DNA of 23,234 nt from WQUF01 sp031549885 (GCA_031549885.1 JAVBPD010000040.1:1-23234); one strand, 5' to 3'; positions 1-7,948 are shown, numbered from the stretch's first letter. Numbers and translations: made by a program. Notes: generated by a model from the sequence alone, not told the origin.

Positions 1-1
1 A

Positions 2-255
2 GCAGTTAACTATGAAGATATGAAATATTACCTTGAGAAAGAAATAATAAATAAAGGGATAATAGATTTAATTTCCGTTAAAAATTATGATGAATTAAAA
101 AGAGTTTAAAAATTGCAACTGAATATGGAGAAGACATAGAATGTCCCCAAGATGAGCCTCCTTAATTCGACAAAATCGATGAGAAGGCCTAGGAGTGTTT
201 AGCGAAATTAAAAAAAGTAAAAAATATAGGAAAACTTGCAGAGAAAGATATCTAA
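2..255 (+). pseudogene. Decayed 3' end of an unidentified gene
   Basis: Frame 2 is open from the window edge to a TAA at 107-109 (35 codons, ending KNYDELKRV). Shifting to frame 1 just before that stop continues a coding-like stretch (KIATEYGEDIECPQDEPP). The same frame then reads through TAA at 163-165 and TAG at 190-192 (FDKIDEKA, ECLAKLKKVKNIGKLAEKDI) to a TAA at 253-255. Charged, well-mixed residues between the stops suggest a former coding region with one frameshift and several nonsense changes. Alternatively, 2-109 could be the intact end of a real gene and the rest chance. I do not recognise the family. Confidence 0.4.
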
Positions 256-680
256 AATGAAGATAATTTCCCGAAAAATTTTTCTTAAAAAACAGGAATG
301 CTTTTATCCAAAAACTTAAAATTTGGACGAAAGTTATAGTGTCTAAATTTCATACAGATGTTAAAATTAGATATTTATACATAATAGTGACTTTTTATTC
401 AATGCACTACCCTGTTCTTTATTGACAAAGTTAAGAGAATGAAATATACTATGTGTGAAAATATATAATCTGTTATACTAATTTAAGTAGCTAAAAATAA
501 ACAAAAAATATGCCAAACTATTAGAAAAATACGCTTTTTTAAAAGATAAAAAAGTTGTATAAATTATGGAATTATAAAATTATACTGAAAATTGATAATT
601 TAAAAGATTTAATAATAACATTTTTGCAAATATTGAACTAATTAAATATAGAAATGGTTAACAGCCTAAACGTTAAATAC
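256..680. other. AT-rich stretch without a confident gene
   Basis: No open frame of useful length was found on either strand. A 23-codon coding-like run at 491-559 (LKINKKYAKLLEKYAFLKDKKVV, then TAA) could be a remnant of a further decayed gene, but it is too short to name. The only clear signal is the promoter-like pair at 422-450. Confidence 0.4.
422..450 (+). promoter_or_regulatory. Near-consensus sigma-A promoter without an obvious gene
   Basis: TTGACA at 422-427, a 17-bp spacer, and TATACT at 445-450. This is one mismatch from the vegetative consensus with ideal spacing. No open reading frame follows closely. The next CDS starts at 990, and the hairpin-rich stretch at 685-821 lies between. 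It could drive an untranslated RNA or a long leader, or be left over from a lost gene. Confidence 0.45.
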
Positions 681-684
681 TTAA

Positions 685-821
685 GTTATGTAAGAATAGG
701 TACTTTAATATGCTTTACATAACATTGCTATGTGAATCTATAAGCGAAAGGTGAGTTTTACCTTTGTTACAGGTAAAAAGGCAAGAAAGCCACTACCCTA
801 AAGTGATAGTGGTTTTCTTGC
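685..821 (+). ncRNA. Candidate structured leader or small RNA with alternative hairpins
   Basis: Several perfect inverted repeats compete for the same bases. GTTATGTAA (685-693) can pair with TTACATAAC (715-723), but ACATA within the latter (717-721) can instead pair with TATGT (729-733). AAAGGT (747-752) can pair with ACCTTT (760-765), but TTTTACCT (756-763) can instead pair with AGGTAAAA (771-778). A terminator-like stem follows at 781-821. I recognise no known riboswitch family from its conserved bases, so function is inferred only from this architecture. It may be a small RNA with its own terminator or a leader upstream of the peptide transporter operon. Confidence 0.3.
781..821 (+). terminator. 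Long stem-loop, terminator-like
   Basis: Arms 781-795 and 807-821 pair over 15 positions with one G-U and an 11-nt loop. The following sequence (TTAAACTTT) is only moderately T-rich, so termination efficiency is uncertain. Confidence 0.5.
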
Positions 822-920
822 TTAAACTTTAAAAATGAATTTAATACTTAAAAAGGTAAATAATATTTTTTGTAAAATTTATAGTCAGTTTTTAGTAGCT
901 CAACAGATTAATATATATAA

Positions 921-938
921 AATGAATACAAATTCATT
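921..938. promoter_or_regulatory. Dyad upstream of the opp operon
   Basis: AATGAAT-ACAA-ATTCATT, 7-bp arms with a 4-bp centre, lies about 50 bp upstream of the SBP start. Its position suits an operator for the transporter operon. The AT-rich context makes a chance occurrence possible. Confidence 0.3.
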
Positions 939-989
939 ATTTATTATTGGCATTTCCACAGTTTCAAATTTGATGAGAGGGGAAAGAAA

Positions 990-2747
990 ATGAATAAGGT
1001 AAAAATATTATTTTCATCGATACTTACAGTAATTATGATGGCAGGATCACTTATGGCCTGCAATAGTCAAAAACCGGATACATCAACATCAACAACAGGA
1101 AATACTACCGAGGCAGTTAGCACATCAAATGCAGACAGTACAACTGCAACTCAAAATTCAGGTGAAAGCGTTCAGGAGCTCAATTTAAGAGCAGTAGGAT
1201 TTGGAACTAATTTTGATGTACAAGATATGGGCTGGCGCTGGATGATGGCTGAATGCTATGAAGGTCTATTGCGTGATGTTGGAGGACCTGATGGGGATAA
1301 GTATTTGCTCGCTGGTGCAGAATCAATTGACGTATCTGATGATGGGCTCACATATACTTTCAATTTGAGAAAGAATGCAAAATGGTCTGATGGCAAGCCT
1401 GTTACAGCTAATGATTATAAATATGGATGGACTCGTTTGATAGATTCTAGCAAAGGATACAGCTATGCAGCATTTATTTTCAATGTTGTAGGCGCTGAAG
1501 ACTATTATAATGGCAAAGGTTCATTAGATGATGTGGGCATTAAAGCTGTAGATGAATATACTTTTGAAGTAAAATTAAAGGTTGCAGATCCTACATTCCA
1601 ATCAAAACTAGTTGCAACTCCTCTTTATCCTACTAGACAAGATATCGCTGAAGCAGCAGGTGACAACTGGGGTAAAGACTGGAAATTATGTATTTATAAT
1701 GGACCATATGTTTTATCAGAATTAGTAGAAGACAACAAGATGGTCTGGACAAAAAATACAAATTACTGGGATGCAGAAAATGTAAAACTAGAAAAGGTAA
1801 ATTGGTTTGCTGTTCCAGAAAATGCAACTGCTGTAACTATGTTTGATAATGGACAATTAGATGTATTCGATGGATCTGGCGATTATATAAAGAAGTATGA
1901 TGAACAAGTAAAAGAAGGCAAGATTCAGTCTATGACTACACAATATCCAGGAACTGCTATGATCGCTTACGAACTTAAAAATGGTGGAAAATCTGGTTTA
2001 ATGAGCAATGTAAATATTCGCAAAGCGATTTCTTATAGCATAAACAGAGAAGAAATGGTTGATGCAGTTTACGGAAGATACACACCAGCATATGGACTTG
2101 TATCACCAGCCATTGCCTTTAATGAAAAGCCATACCGTTCTCAATCAGAAGAGCCAATTGCAGCTGAATGTAAAGAGTATGCTGGAGATAAGGCTAAACT
2201 TCAAGGACTTTTCCAAAAAGGTCTTGACGAGCTTTCAATAACAACTCCAATAAGCGATGTTACAATTGTACTTTTAACTTATGGCTCATCTACTCAGAAT
2301 CAGACAGAAAGAGAATATATAAAGCAGTCTTTAGAGCAGAATATAGGCTGTAAGGTAGAATTAAATACAGTAGGTGATTATTCTATGTTTGAAGCTGAAA
2401 AAGATGCTTTTAACTTTGATATCATGACTTCTGCATGGTACAGCGACTATAATGATCCTTTGGATTTCTTAGATATATTCAGAACTGGAGTATATACAAC
2501 CTATGGCTTATACTCTAATCCAGACTATGATGCACTGCTTGATTCCTTAGCTGGTCTTAATGATACTGAAAAGCGCTTTAAAATCTATCAGGATCTAGAA
2601 ACTAAACTTATGTTAGATGATTGTGCCTGTGCACCTTTGTATTATGCCGATAAGCATTTTTATATTCAAAACTGGGTAAAAGATTTTAATACGTCTTCTT
2701 TTGGAGCAAGTCAGGAAGTGTATCATACATCTATTTCCGGTAAATAA
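990..2747 (+). CDS. oppA: Oligopeptide ABC transporter substrate-binding lipoprotein (SBP family 5)
   Basis: A 585-residue extracytoplasmic peptide-binding protein. The signal peptide ends in a lipobox (LMAC, Cys24), so it should be lipid-anchored on the outer face of the membrane. A Ser/Thr/Asn-rich linker (about 28-60) follows, then the family-5 fold, including the conserved run DVSDDGLTYTFNLRKNAKWSDG and the late domain with YSDYNDPLDFLDIF. Length is normal for OppA. The start is supported by GAGAGGGG a few bases upstream. Four genes encoding the permeases and ATPases follow in the same direction. A hairpin directly downstream probably lets this gene be transcribed in excess of the rest. 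Peptide specificity cannot be read from sequence, and a DppA-like role is possible. Confidence 0.93.
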   Translation: MNKVKILFSSILTVIMMAGSLMACNSQKPDTSTSTTGNTTEAVSTSNADSTTATQNSGESVQELNLRAVGFGTNFDVQDMGWRWMMAECYEGLLRDVGGPDGDKYLLAGAESIDVSDDGLTYTFNLRKNAKWSDGKPVTANDYKYGWTRLIDSSKGYSYAAFIFNVVGAEDYYNGKGSLDDVGIKAVDEYTFEVKLKVADPTFQSKLVATPLYPTRQDIAEAAGDNWGKDWKLCIYNGPYVLSELVEDNKMVWTKNTNYWDAENVKLEKVNWFAVPENATAVTMFDNGQLDVFDGSGDYIKKYDEQVKEGKIQSMTTQYPGTAMIAYELKNGGKSGLMSNVNIRKAISYSINREEMVDAVYGRYTPAYGLVSPAIAFNEKPYRSQSEEPIAAECKEYAGDKAKLQGLFQKGLDELSITTPISDVTIVLLTYGSSTQNQTEREYIKQSLEQNIGCKVELNTVGDYSMFEAEKDAFNFDIMTSAWYSDYNDPLDFLDIFRTGVYTTYGLYSNPDYDALLDSLAGLNDTEKRFKIYQDLETKLMLDDCACAPLYYADKHFYIQNWVKDFNTSSFGASQEVYHTSISGK

Positions 2748-2762
2748 AAGGTATAAATTAAA

Positions 2763-2803
2763 GCAGCAAAAAAGGCTAAGCATTTTCAGCCTTTTTTTGC
2801 TGT
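2763..2803 (+). terminator. Hairpin between oppA and oppB (attenuator-like)
   Basis: AAAAAAGGCT (2768-2777) pairs with AGCCTTTTTT (2788-2797). The stem continues past one bulged T with GCAGC opposite GCTGT, and the loop is 10 nt. It lies inside the operon. Partial termination here would explain high binding-protein output relative to the membrane parts, as seen in many ABC importer operons. Confidence 0.7.
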
Positions 2804-2847
2804 TTATAAACATAAAATATGATTTTTGCTAATTAAAGGAGAATTAT

Positions 2848-3804
2848 ATGGGAAAATATTTAATACGCCGGTTGGCTGAGATGATATTAACTCTGTTTTT
2901 GATCGCTACTGCTACATTCTTCCTTCTGGAGGCTGTTCCTGGTGATCCCCTAACTCAGAGGGCAGCGAAACTGCCTCCTGCGGTAAAAGCAAACTTATAT
3001 AAAAGATATGGACTTGACAAATCTATGATGGAACGTTATGTCATTACCATGAAAGGAATAGTTACTGGTAATTTTGGGGAATCCTTTGTACATGCAGGGC
3101 AGACAGTTCAAAGTCTGATTCATGACAGGCTTCCTGTTTCTGCACGACTTGGAGTTCAACAGGTGCTTTTGGGAATTACGGTTGGGCTTCTTCTTGGTAT
3201 ACTAGCAGCCATGAAAAGAGGATCTATAATGGATTATCTGGTAATTGTTTTTTCAGTGTTTATGATCTCAGTGCCTAATTTAATATTTGGATTATTTCTG
3301 CAGAAGGTTTTTGCAGGAGATTTAAAGTGGTTTCCTACCATCGGGTGGCCCACAGGAAAAGATTTATGGTTTGGAGGATGGAAATATACAATTTTACCCA
3401 CTTTAACAGGCTGTTTTACTTATATTGCATTTTATGGGAGGCTACTAAAAGCCTCTATGCTAGATGTTATTGGGCAGGATTATGTCTTAACTGCTGAGTC
3501 TAAAGGGTTAGGCAGAGGGACAATTATTAGAAAGCACATCCTTAGGAATTCTTTTATTCCTATTATTACACAGCTTCCAATGTCTATTGCAATGTGCATT
3601 ACAGGTTCTTTTTTTATCGAAAGCATTTTTTCTATCCCCGGAATCGGACAGTATTATGTAACTTCGGTAAACAATCAGGATCTCGCCATATTAATGGGAG
3701 AAACGGTGATTTTGGCAGCAATGTATATCATCGTACTCTTTATAACGGATCTTCTTTACGTTGTCGTAGATCCACGTATTAGCCTGACAGGCAAGAAAAG
3801 CTAA
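2848..3804 (+). CDS. oppB: Oligopeptide ABC transporter permease OppB
   Basis: A 318-residue inner-membrane permease of the BPD_transp_1 family. The N-terminus carries the typical MGKYLIRRLAEM start and first membrane span, followed by the EAVPGDP motif and an external loop with GNFGESF. Several further spans follow. The EAA loop that contacts the ATPases is visible at DYVLTAESKGLGRGTIIRKHILRN, and the C-terminal segment has SIFSIPGIGQYY. Length is normal. An AAAGGAG ribosome binding site sits 7 bp before the ATG. It pairs with OppC to form the translocation channel. Confidence 0.93.
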   Translation: MGKYLIRRLAEMILTLFLIATATFFLLEAVPGDPLTQRAAKLPPAVKANLYKRYGLDKSMMERYVITMKGIVTGNFGESFVHAGQTVQSLIHDRLPVSARLGVQQVLLGITVGLLLGILAAMKRGSIMDYLVIVFSVFMISVPNLIFGLFLQKVFAGDLKWFPTIGWPTGKDLWFGGWKYTILPTLTGCFTYIAFYGRLLKASMLDVIGQDYVLTAESKGLGRGTIIRKHILRNSFIPIITQLPMSIAMCITGSFFIESIFSIPGIGQYYVTSVNNQDLAILMGETVILAAMYIIVLFITDLLYVVVDPRISLTGKKS

Positions 3805-3820
3805 AGGGAGGATGGAAAAT

Positions 3821-4738
3821 ATGACGAAATTGACACCTGAAAAATTTCAAATAGTTGGATATAAAAAAGAAGATCTTAATAAAATCAGCCGTCCTGCTCT
3901 TTCTTACTGGCAGGATGCATGGAGAAGATTGAAGAAGAACCCTATAGCGATGATCTCTATAGCAGTTCTTATTTTCATGGTAATTATGGTAATTATAGGG
4001 CCTAAATTGCGAGGATACGATTACGTTACCATGAATGTAGCGCTAAAGAATAAGACTTCTTCTTTTAAATACTGGTTTGGTACAGATAATCTAGGAAGAG
4101 ACCTCTTTTCACGTACCTGGGCAGGTGCAAGAGCATCTATTATAATAGCGCTTGTTGCAACTACTATAAAACTGATGTTTGGTATATTGTATGGTGCACT
4201 TATGGCGCATTTTGGAGGCTGGGTAGATGAAGTTTTGATGCGCATTATTGAGGTCATTAATTCTATTCCTTCTCTCCTTATTACTATTTTGATTATGATG
4301 GTTTTAGGAAACAGCTTGCTTTCACTTCTTGTAGCATTAAGCTTTACTGCTTGGTGCAATACGGCAAGGCAGGTGCGAGGCATGATAAAGCAGCTTAAAG
4401 AATCAGAATATGTTTTTGCAGCTGAAGTGCTTGGAGCAAAGCCCTTCCGCATTATTTTTAAGCATTATGTACCAAATATGCTTGGAATATTGATATTAGA
4501 TGCTTCTACAGCAATTCCAGGATTTATATTTACAGAGGCAGGGTTAAGTTTTCTTGGTATAGGTTTAAAATCACCAGATATAAGTTTGGGAGTTTTGATT
4601 TCTATGGGTCAGCAGTCAATGGATTTTTATTCCTATCAGTTGTTTTTTCCATGCCTTATACTTTGTATTATAGTTATGGCATTTAACCTGTTAGGAGATG
4701 GACTGCGCAATGCGCTGGACCCAAAACTTCGTCAGTAG
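3821..4738 (+). CDS. oppC: Oligopeptide ABC transporter permease OppC
   Basis: About 305 residues. The second permease has the short cytoplasmic N-terminal region (SYWQDAWRRLKKNPIAM) and OppC_N-type first span, a periplasm-side WFGTDNLGRDLFSRTW motif, and an EAA loop (EYVFAAEVLGAKPFRIIFKHYVPN). It ends with GDGLRNALDPKLRQ, typical of the family. An in-frame ATG at 3812 abuts the GGGAGG (3806-3811) with no spacing, so the ATG at 3821, 9 bp downstream of it, is the better start. It lies 16 bp after oppB. Confidence 0.92.
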   Translation: MTKLTPEKFQIVGYKKEDLNKISRPALSYWQDAWRRLKKNPIAMISIAVLIFMVIMVIIGPKLRGYDYVTMNVALKNKTSSFKYWFGTDNLGRDLFSRTWAGARASIIIALVATTIKLMFGILYGALMAHFGGWVDEVLMRIIEVINSIPSLLITILIMMVLGNSLLSLLVALSFTAWCNTARQVRGMIKQLKESEYVFAAEVLGAKPFRIIFKHYVPNMLGILILDASTAIPGFIFTEAGLSFLGIGLKSPDISLGVLISMGQQSMDFYSYQLFFPCLILCIIVMAFNLLGDGLRNALDPKLRQ

Positions 4739-4745
4739 ATAACCT

Positions 4746-5801
4746 ATGCAGAAAGGAGATACAAGCGGTAAAATTATGAATGATGCTAAACATATTTTAG
4801 AAGTTAAAAATCTAAGGGTTTCCTACCATACCTATGCTGGTGAGATAAAATCCGTGCGAGGTGTATCTTTTTACCTTGATAAAGGAGAAGCCCTTGCCAT
4901 TGTTGGAGAATCTGGATGTGGAAAATCTGTAACAGCAAAAGCTATAATGGGGTTAATTAAAGGACCTCAAGGTGAAATCAAAGAAGGCAGTGAAATACTC
5001 TATGATGGAAATAATATATTAAAGTATAATAAAAGTCAGTGGAAAAAGTATAAGGGCGGAGAATGCTCAATTATTTTTCAAGACGCTCTTGCTGCGCTAA
5101 ATCCAACTATGAGAGTTGGAAAACAGATAGTAGAAAACCTTATAGCTCACAAGCAGATGAGCAATCAAGAGGCTTCTAGGGAAGCCGTGGAAATGCTCAG
5201 AAGGGTTGGAATACCTCAGCCAGAAAAAAGGGTTAGACAGTACCCTCATGAATTCTCAGGAGGTATGCGTCAGAGGGTTATGATAGCAATTGCGTTTGCA
5301 TGCGATCCCAATCTTTTAATATGCGATGAGCCTACTACAGCTCTTGATGTAACCATTCAGGGGCAGATACTCGATATTATTAAGGGTTTGCAAAGAGAGA
5401 GAAAAGTTTCTGTTATTATGATCACTCATGATCTTGGCGTTGTGGCAAATATCGCACAGAGAATTTTGGTTATGTACTGTGGAATGATAGTGGAAAGTGG
5501 AAATTCAAAGGATATTTTTTATACTCCAAAGCACCCATATACCTGGGCGCTTATACAATCTATTCCAAGGCTTGATTTGGAAAATAAACAACAGCTTATG
5601 TCCATACCTGGAACTCCTCCAGATCTTTTAGATCCACCAGTAGGGTGTCCTTTCTCTACAAGATGCAATTATTGTATGCCAATATGCGTTGAAGCAATGC
5701 CAGAAGTTACGGATTTTGGAAATATGCATCAAGCAGCTTGCTGGCTTCACCATGAAATGGCACCTAAAGTAGATATGCCAAACTTAAGAGAGGTGAAGTA
5801 A
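4746..5801 (+). CDS. oppD: Oligopeptide ABC transporter ATPase OppD
   Basis: A 351-residue ATPase that powers import with OppF. Visible motifs: Walker A GESGCGKS (54-61), Q-loop FQD (Q112), signature SGGMRQR (171-177), Walker B LLICDEP (E195) and switch ITHD (H228). The C-terminal oligopeptide-transporter extension has a Cys cluster (C301, C307, C310, C314, C332); in some Dpp/Opp ATPases such a cluster holds an iron-sulfur centre, which is only possible here. The start is uncertain: the ATG at 4746 has no good upstream site, while the ATG at 4776 lies 17 bp after AAAGGAG (4753-4758), which is long. Confidence 0.92.
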   Translation: MQKGDTSGKIMNDAKHILEVKNLRVSYHTYAGEIKSVRGVSFYLDKGEALAIVGESGCGKSVTAKAIMGLIKGPQGEIKEGSEILYDGNNILKYNKSQWKKYKGGECSIIFQDALAALNPTMRVGKQIVENLIAHKQMSNQEASREAVEMLRRVGIPQPEKRVRQYPHEFSGGMRQRVMIAIAFACDPNLLICDEPTTALDVTIQGQILDIIKGLQRERKVSVIMITHDLGVVANIAQRILVMYCGMIVESGNSKDIFYTPKHPYTWALIQSIPRLDLENKQQLMSIPGTPPDLLDPPVGCPFSTRCNYCMPICVEAMPEVTDFGNMHQAACWLHHEMAPKVDMPNLREVK

Positions 5802-5802
5802 T

Positions 5803-6792
5803 ATGGAAGATAGGGAAATTGTCCTTTCTGTAAAGCATTTAAAAAAGTATTTTTCTGTTGGAAGGGATGAAATATTAAAAGCAGTAGATGATATTTCTTT
5901 TGACATTTATAAAGGCGAGACTCTGGGAATGGTAGGCGAATCTGGGTGTGGAAAAACAACTTGTGGGCGTACCTGCATTGGATTGTATAATAAAACAGAT
6001 GGGCAGGTGCTCTATAAGGGAAAAGACGTCCATGGATTAACAGGCAAAGAGCGCTTTGAATTTAAGAAGAAAGTTCAGATGGTATTTCAGGACCCTTATG
6101 GATCATTGGATCCACGTATGACAGTATCTGATATAATTGGCGAAGGAATTGACATACATCATCTAGCTGCAAACAAAAATGAGAGGCAAAACATGATTTA
6201 TAATTATCTTGGAATGGTAGGCTTAAATCATGAGCATGCAAACCGCTTTGTACATGAGTTTTCTGGAGGACAAAGGCAGAGAATTGGCATTGCCAGGGCA
6301 CTAGTAGTACAGCCTGAGTTTATGATACTTGATGAACCCATCTCTGCTTTAGATGTTTCCATTCAAGCGCAGATTGTAAACCTATTAGTTGAGCTCCAAA
6401 ATAAGATGAAGTTAACCTATCTATTTATAGCTCACGATTTATCAATGGTAAAGCATATTTCGGATCGTGTAGCAGTGCTTTATCTTGGGACTTTAGTAGA
6501 ACTTACTACCTCAAAATTATTATATTCAGATCCACAGCATCCTTATACCAAGGCATTGCTATCTGCAATTCCAATACCTGATCCTGAAATAGAAGAGGAA
6601 AGAGATAAGAATAAAATAAAACTAGAAGGTGAAGTTCCAAGCCCTATCAATACAAAACCAGGTTGTAAATTCTTCGGCAGATGTAAATATGCTATGTCTA
6701 TTTGTGAAAAGGAAATGCCAGTTTTAAAGAATGCAGGAAATGATCATTTTGTAGCTTGCCATTATTGTGATAAACTGAGGATTCAAAAGTGA
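5803..6792 (+). CDS. oppF: Oligopeptide ABC transporter ATPase OppF
   Basis: A 329-residue partner ATPase starting one base after the oppD stop, with AGAGGTGAAG as ribosome binding site inside oppD. It has Walker A GESGCGKT (45-52), Q-loop FQDPYGSLDPRM, signature FSGGQRQR (153-160), Walker B MILDEP (E178) and switch AHD (H211). The C-terminal extension again has clustered cysteines (GCKFFGRCKYAMSIC and VACHYC). Tight spacing with oppD and overlap with the next gene indicate a single transcript. Length is normal for OppF. Confidence 0.93.
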   Translation: MEDREIVLSVKHLKKYFSVGRDEILKAVDDISFDIYKGETLGMVGESGCGKTTCGRTCIGLYNKTDGQVLYKGKDVHGLTGKERFEFKKKVQMVFQDPYGSLDPRMTVSDIIGEGIDIHHLAANKNERQNMIYNYLGMVGLNHEHANRFVHEFSGGQRQRIGIARALVVQPEFMILDEPISALDVSIQAQIVNLLVELQNKMKLTYLFIAHDLSMVKHISDRVAVLYLGTLVELTTSKLLYSDPQHPYTKALLSAIPIPDPEIEEERDKNKIKLEGEVPSPINTKPGCKFFGRCKYAMSICEKEMPVLKNAGNDHFVACHYCDKLRIQK

Positions 6793-7133
6793 AAAATGCA
6801 ACTGTGTTTTTTATGGATTTGGCAAAATCTATAATTTTAGGTTCAATCATCTCAAGTTTACTTGGGGGAATACTTTTTTTAGGAGGATTCCTTGTAAGAG
6901 GGCTTTCTGTTAAAGACGGGTTAGAAGCAGGGAAAGATGGACTGCTTCTAGTTGCATCTTTAGGAATATTTTTTTTAGCAGGAATTTTTCTATCAAAAGG
7001 AAAGAAACCAGAGAAATTTAATGAGGTAAGTAGCCTTAGAAAATATTTTAAGATAATAGGCTATAAAACAGTATTGGGAATTATATGTGCAATGCTTATA
7101 GCAGCTGCATCATTATTGGATGCAATGCTATAG
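6789..7133 (+). CDS. Small membrane protein coupled to the opp operon
   Basis: A 114-residue protein with a GTG start that overlaps the oppF stop (GTGA), implying translational coupling. GAGG lies about 8 bp upstream. It has three hydrophobic stretches (roughly residues 12-36, 50-68 and 92-113). The second is followed by a basic segment (SKGKKPEKF) and a soluble turn. Gly-rich first span (LGSIISSLLGGILFLGGFL). I do not recognise a family. Its position suggests an accessory to the transporter, but it could simply be carried along. An in-frame ATG at 6813 is an alternative, shorter start. Confidence 0.7.
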   Translation: MKNATVFFMDLAKSIILGSIISSLLGGILFLGGFLVRGLSVKDGLEAGKDGLLLVASLGIFFLAGIFLSKGKKPEKFNEVSSLRKYFKIIGYKTVLGIICAMLIAAASLLDAML

Positions 7134-7181
7134 ATAAGACTTTGAAGGTATAGTATAATTAAGGTAAAAAGGGGAAAAATC

Positions 7182-7472
7182 ATGATTAAACACATCGTTT
7201 TAGTTCAGTTTAAGGAAAATGTTGAGAAAGAAGTAAAAGATTACACTAAAGAGATGTTAGAGAGCTTAAAAGAAAAAATTGATCTTATAAAACATTTAGA
7301 AGTGGGCATCAGAATGGATGACGCTAATAAAGAATATGAGATGGGATTGTATACTGAATTTGATACAAAAGAAGATCTCGATAATTATGAGAAAGATCCT
7401 AAACATCTTGATGTGGTTGATAAAATTATAGGAAATATAAACAAACTTTTGATCTTTAATTATGAAATATAG
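7182..7472 (+). CDS. Dabb (stress-responsive alpha/beta barrel) domain protein
   Basis: A 96-residue single-domain protein. The N-terminal MIKHIVLVQFK, the central KHLEVGIRMDD and the segment DLDNYEKDPKHLDVV match the Dabb pattern of a small dimeric ferredoxin-like barrel. Members are linked to stress or to aromatic metabolism, but most bacterial ones have no defined reaction. AAGGGGAAAA precedes the ATG. A TATAAT at 7154-7159 could be its own -10 box, although no good -35 pairs with it. A terminator follows, so it is likely monocistronic or the tail of the opp transcript. Confidence 0.85.
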   Translation: MIKHIVLVQFKENVEKEVKDYTKEMLESLKEKIDLIKHLEVGIRMDDANKEYEMGLYTEFDTKEDLDNYEKDPKHLDVVDKIIGNINKLLIFNYEI

Positions 7473-7481
7473 TAAGCTTTG

Positions 7482-7514
7482 CTCCACTTAGCATTTTGTT
7501 AGGTGGAGTTTTGT
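7482..7514 (+). terminator. Rho-independent terminator after the Dabb gene
   Basis: CTCCACTTA (7482-7490) pairs with TAGGTGGAG (7500-7508), with one G-U and a 9-nt loop, followed by TTTTGTT. Confidence 0.75.
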
Positions 7515-7519
7515 TAATA

Positions 7520-7548
7520 GTGACATTATGATATCATAATGCTATAAT
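7520..7548 (+). promoter_or_regulatory. Promoter with 18-bp palindromic operator for the toxin-antitoxin locus
   Basis: GTGACA (7520-7525), a 17-bp spacer, and TATAAT (7543-7548). The spacer contains CATTATGATATCATAATG (7524-7541), a perfect 18-bp palindrome. A ribbon-helix-helix antitoxin typically binds such a palindrome to repress its own operon, and binding here would block RNA polymerase directly. Confidence 0.7.
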
Positions 7549-7567
7549 ATTATTAGAGGTGATAATA

Positions 7568-7759
7568 ATGAAACAGTTAACAATAAGGTTAAATGATGAT
7601 CTGCATAAACAATTAAAATATCTCTCTGTTGATATAGATATCAGTATTAATGATTATATAACTACCTTAATAAATGATGATTTAAAAAAAAGAAAAGAAC
7701 AATTAATGGATGAAATTGTAATTCAAAATAGAGAGGCATTTAAAGAATTAGCAAAATGA
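7568..7759 (+). CDS. Ribbon-helix-helix antitoxin (Doc/Phd-type locus)
   Basis: About 63 residues. The N-terminal MKQLTIRLNDDLHKQLKYLS is a classic ribbon strand plus first helix, and SINDYITTLINDDLKKR forms the second helix. The C-terminal tail (QLMDEIVIQNREAFKELAK) would be the toxin-binding part. An upstream in-frame GTG at 7559 overlaps the AGAGGTGAT ribosome binding site, so the ATG at 7568 is preferred. The stop overlaps the start of a broken Doc toxin (ATGA), the normal layout of a type II module. It probably represses its own promoter through the palindrome upstream. With the toxin dead it is an orphan. Confidence 0.8.
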   Translation: MKQLTIRLNDDLHKQLKYLSVDIDISINDYITTLINDDLKKRKEQLMDEIVIQNREAFKELAK

Positions 7760-7948
7760 TAAGTTGGATTACTGTAGATGAAATATTATTATTTCACAAC
7801 AAGATACTACATGATACTGGTGGAAGCAAAGGTAAAAGATTTAAATTTGCTTGAAAGTTCAATAAATAAAGCGTTTGCATCTTTTGATAATAAAGAATTT
7901 TATGAAAAATTAGAATATAAAATTTGTGCTACTACAAAAAGATCATAA
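7756..7948 (+). pseudogene. doc: Doc (death-on-curing, Fic-fold) toxin pseudogene
   Basis: From ATG 7756 the frame gives MISWITVDEILLFHNKILHDTGGSKG, the conserved Doc N-terminus (the EVL-IH and TGG-G pattern). It then runs into a stop at 7852. Shifting frame at about 7832 restores VKDLNLLESSINKAFASFDN and EFYEKLEYKICA, matching the Doc run around RDLGLLESAL and the later F-G-E-Y-L-EKAA segment. It then stops at 7946-7948. The catalytic Fic-like motif (H-x-F-x-D-G-N-K/R), expected next, is absent. So there is one frameshift plus loss of the 3' half, and the kinase-like toxin activity should be lost. The four-base overlap with the antitoxin is intact. Confidence 0.82.

Noticed and set aside
163..255. 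Stop-codon readthrough or recoding to join the coding-like pieces
   Set aside because: The interruptions include TAA and TAG plus a frameshift. Neither a single recoding event nor a TGA-based one explains them; decay is simpler.
781..821. CRISPR-like or repeated element based on the long stem
   Set aside because: The stem occurs once in the window and there is no regularly spaced repeat around it.
4021..4452. Minus-strand open frame of 143 codons opposite oppC
   Set aside because: It lies entirely within a well-supported permease gene, has no start signals and does not resemble a protein family.
7524..7541. The 18-bp palindrome as an attachment or restriction-related site
   Set aside because: Its placement exactly between the -35 and -10 boxes of an antitoxin gene is fully explained by autoregulation.
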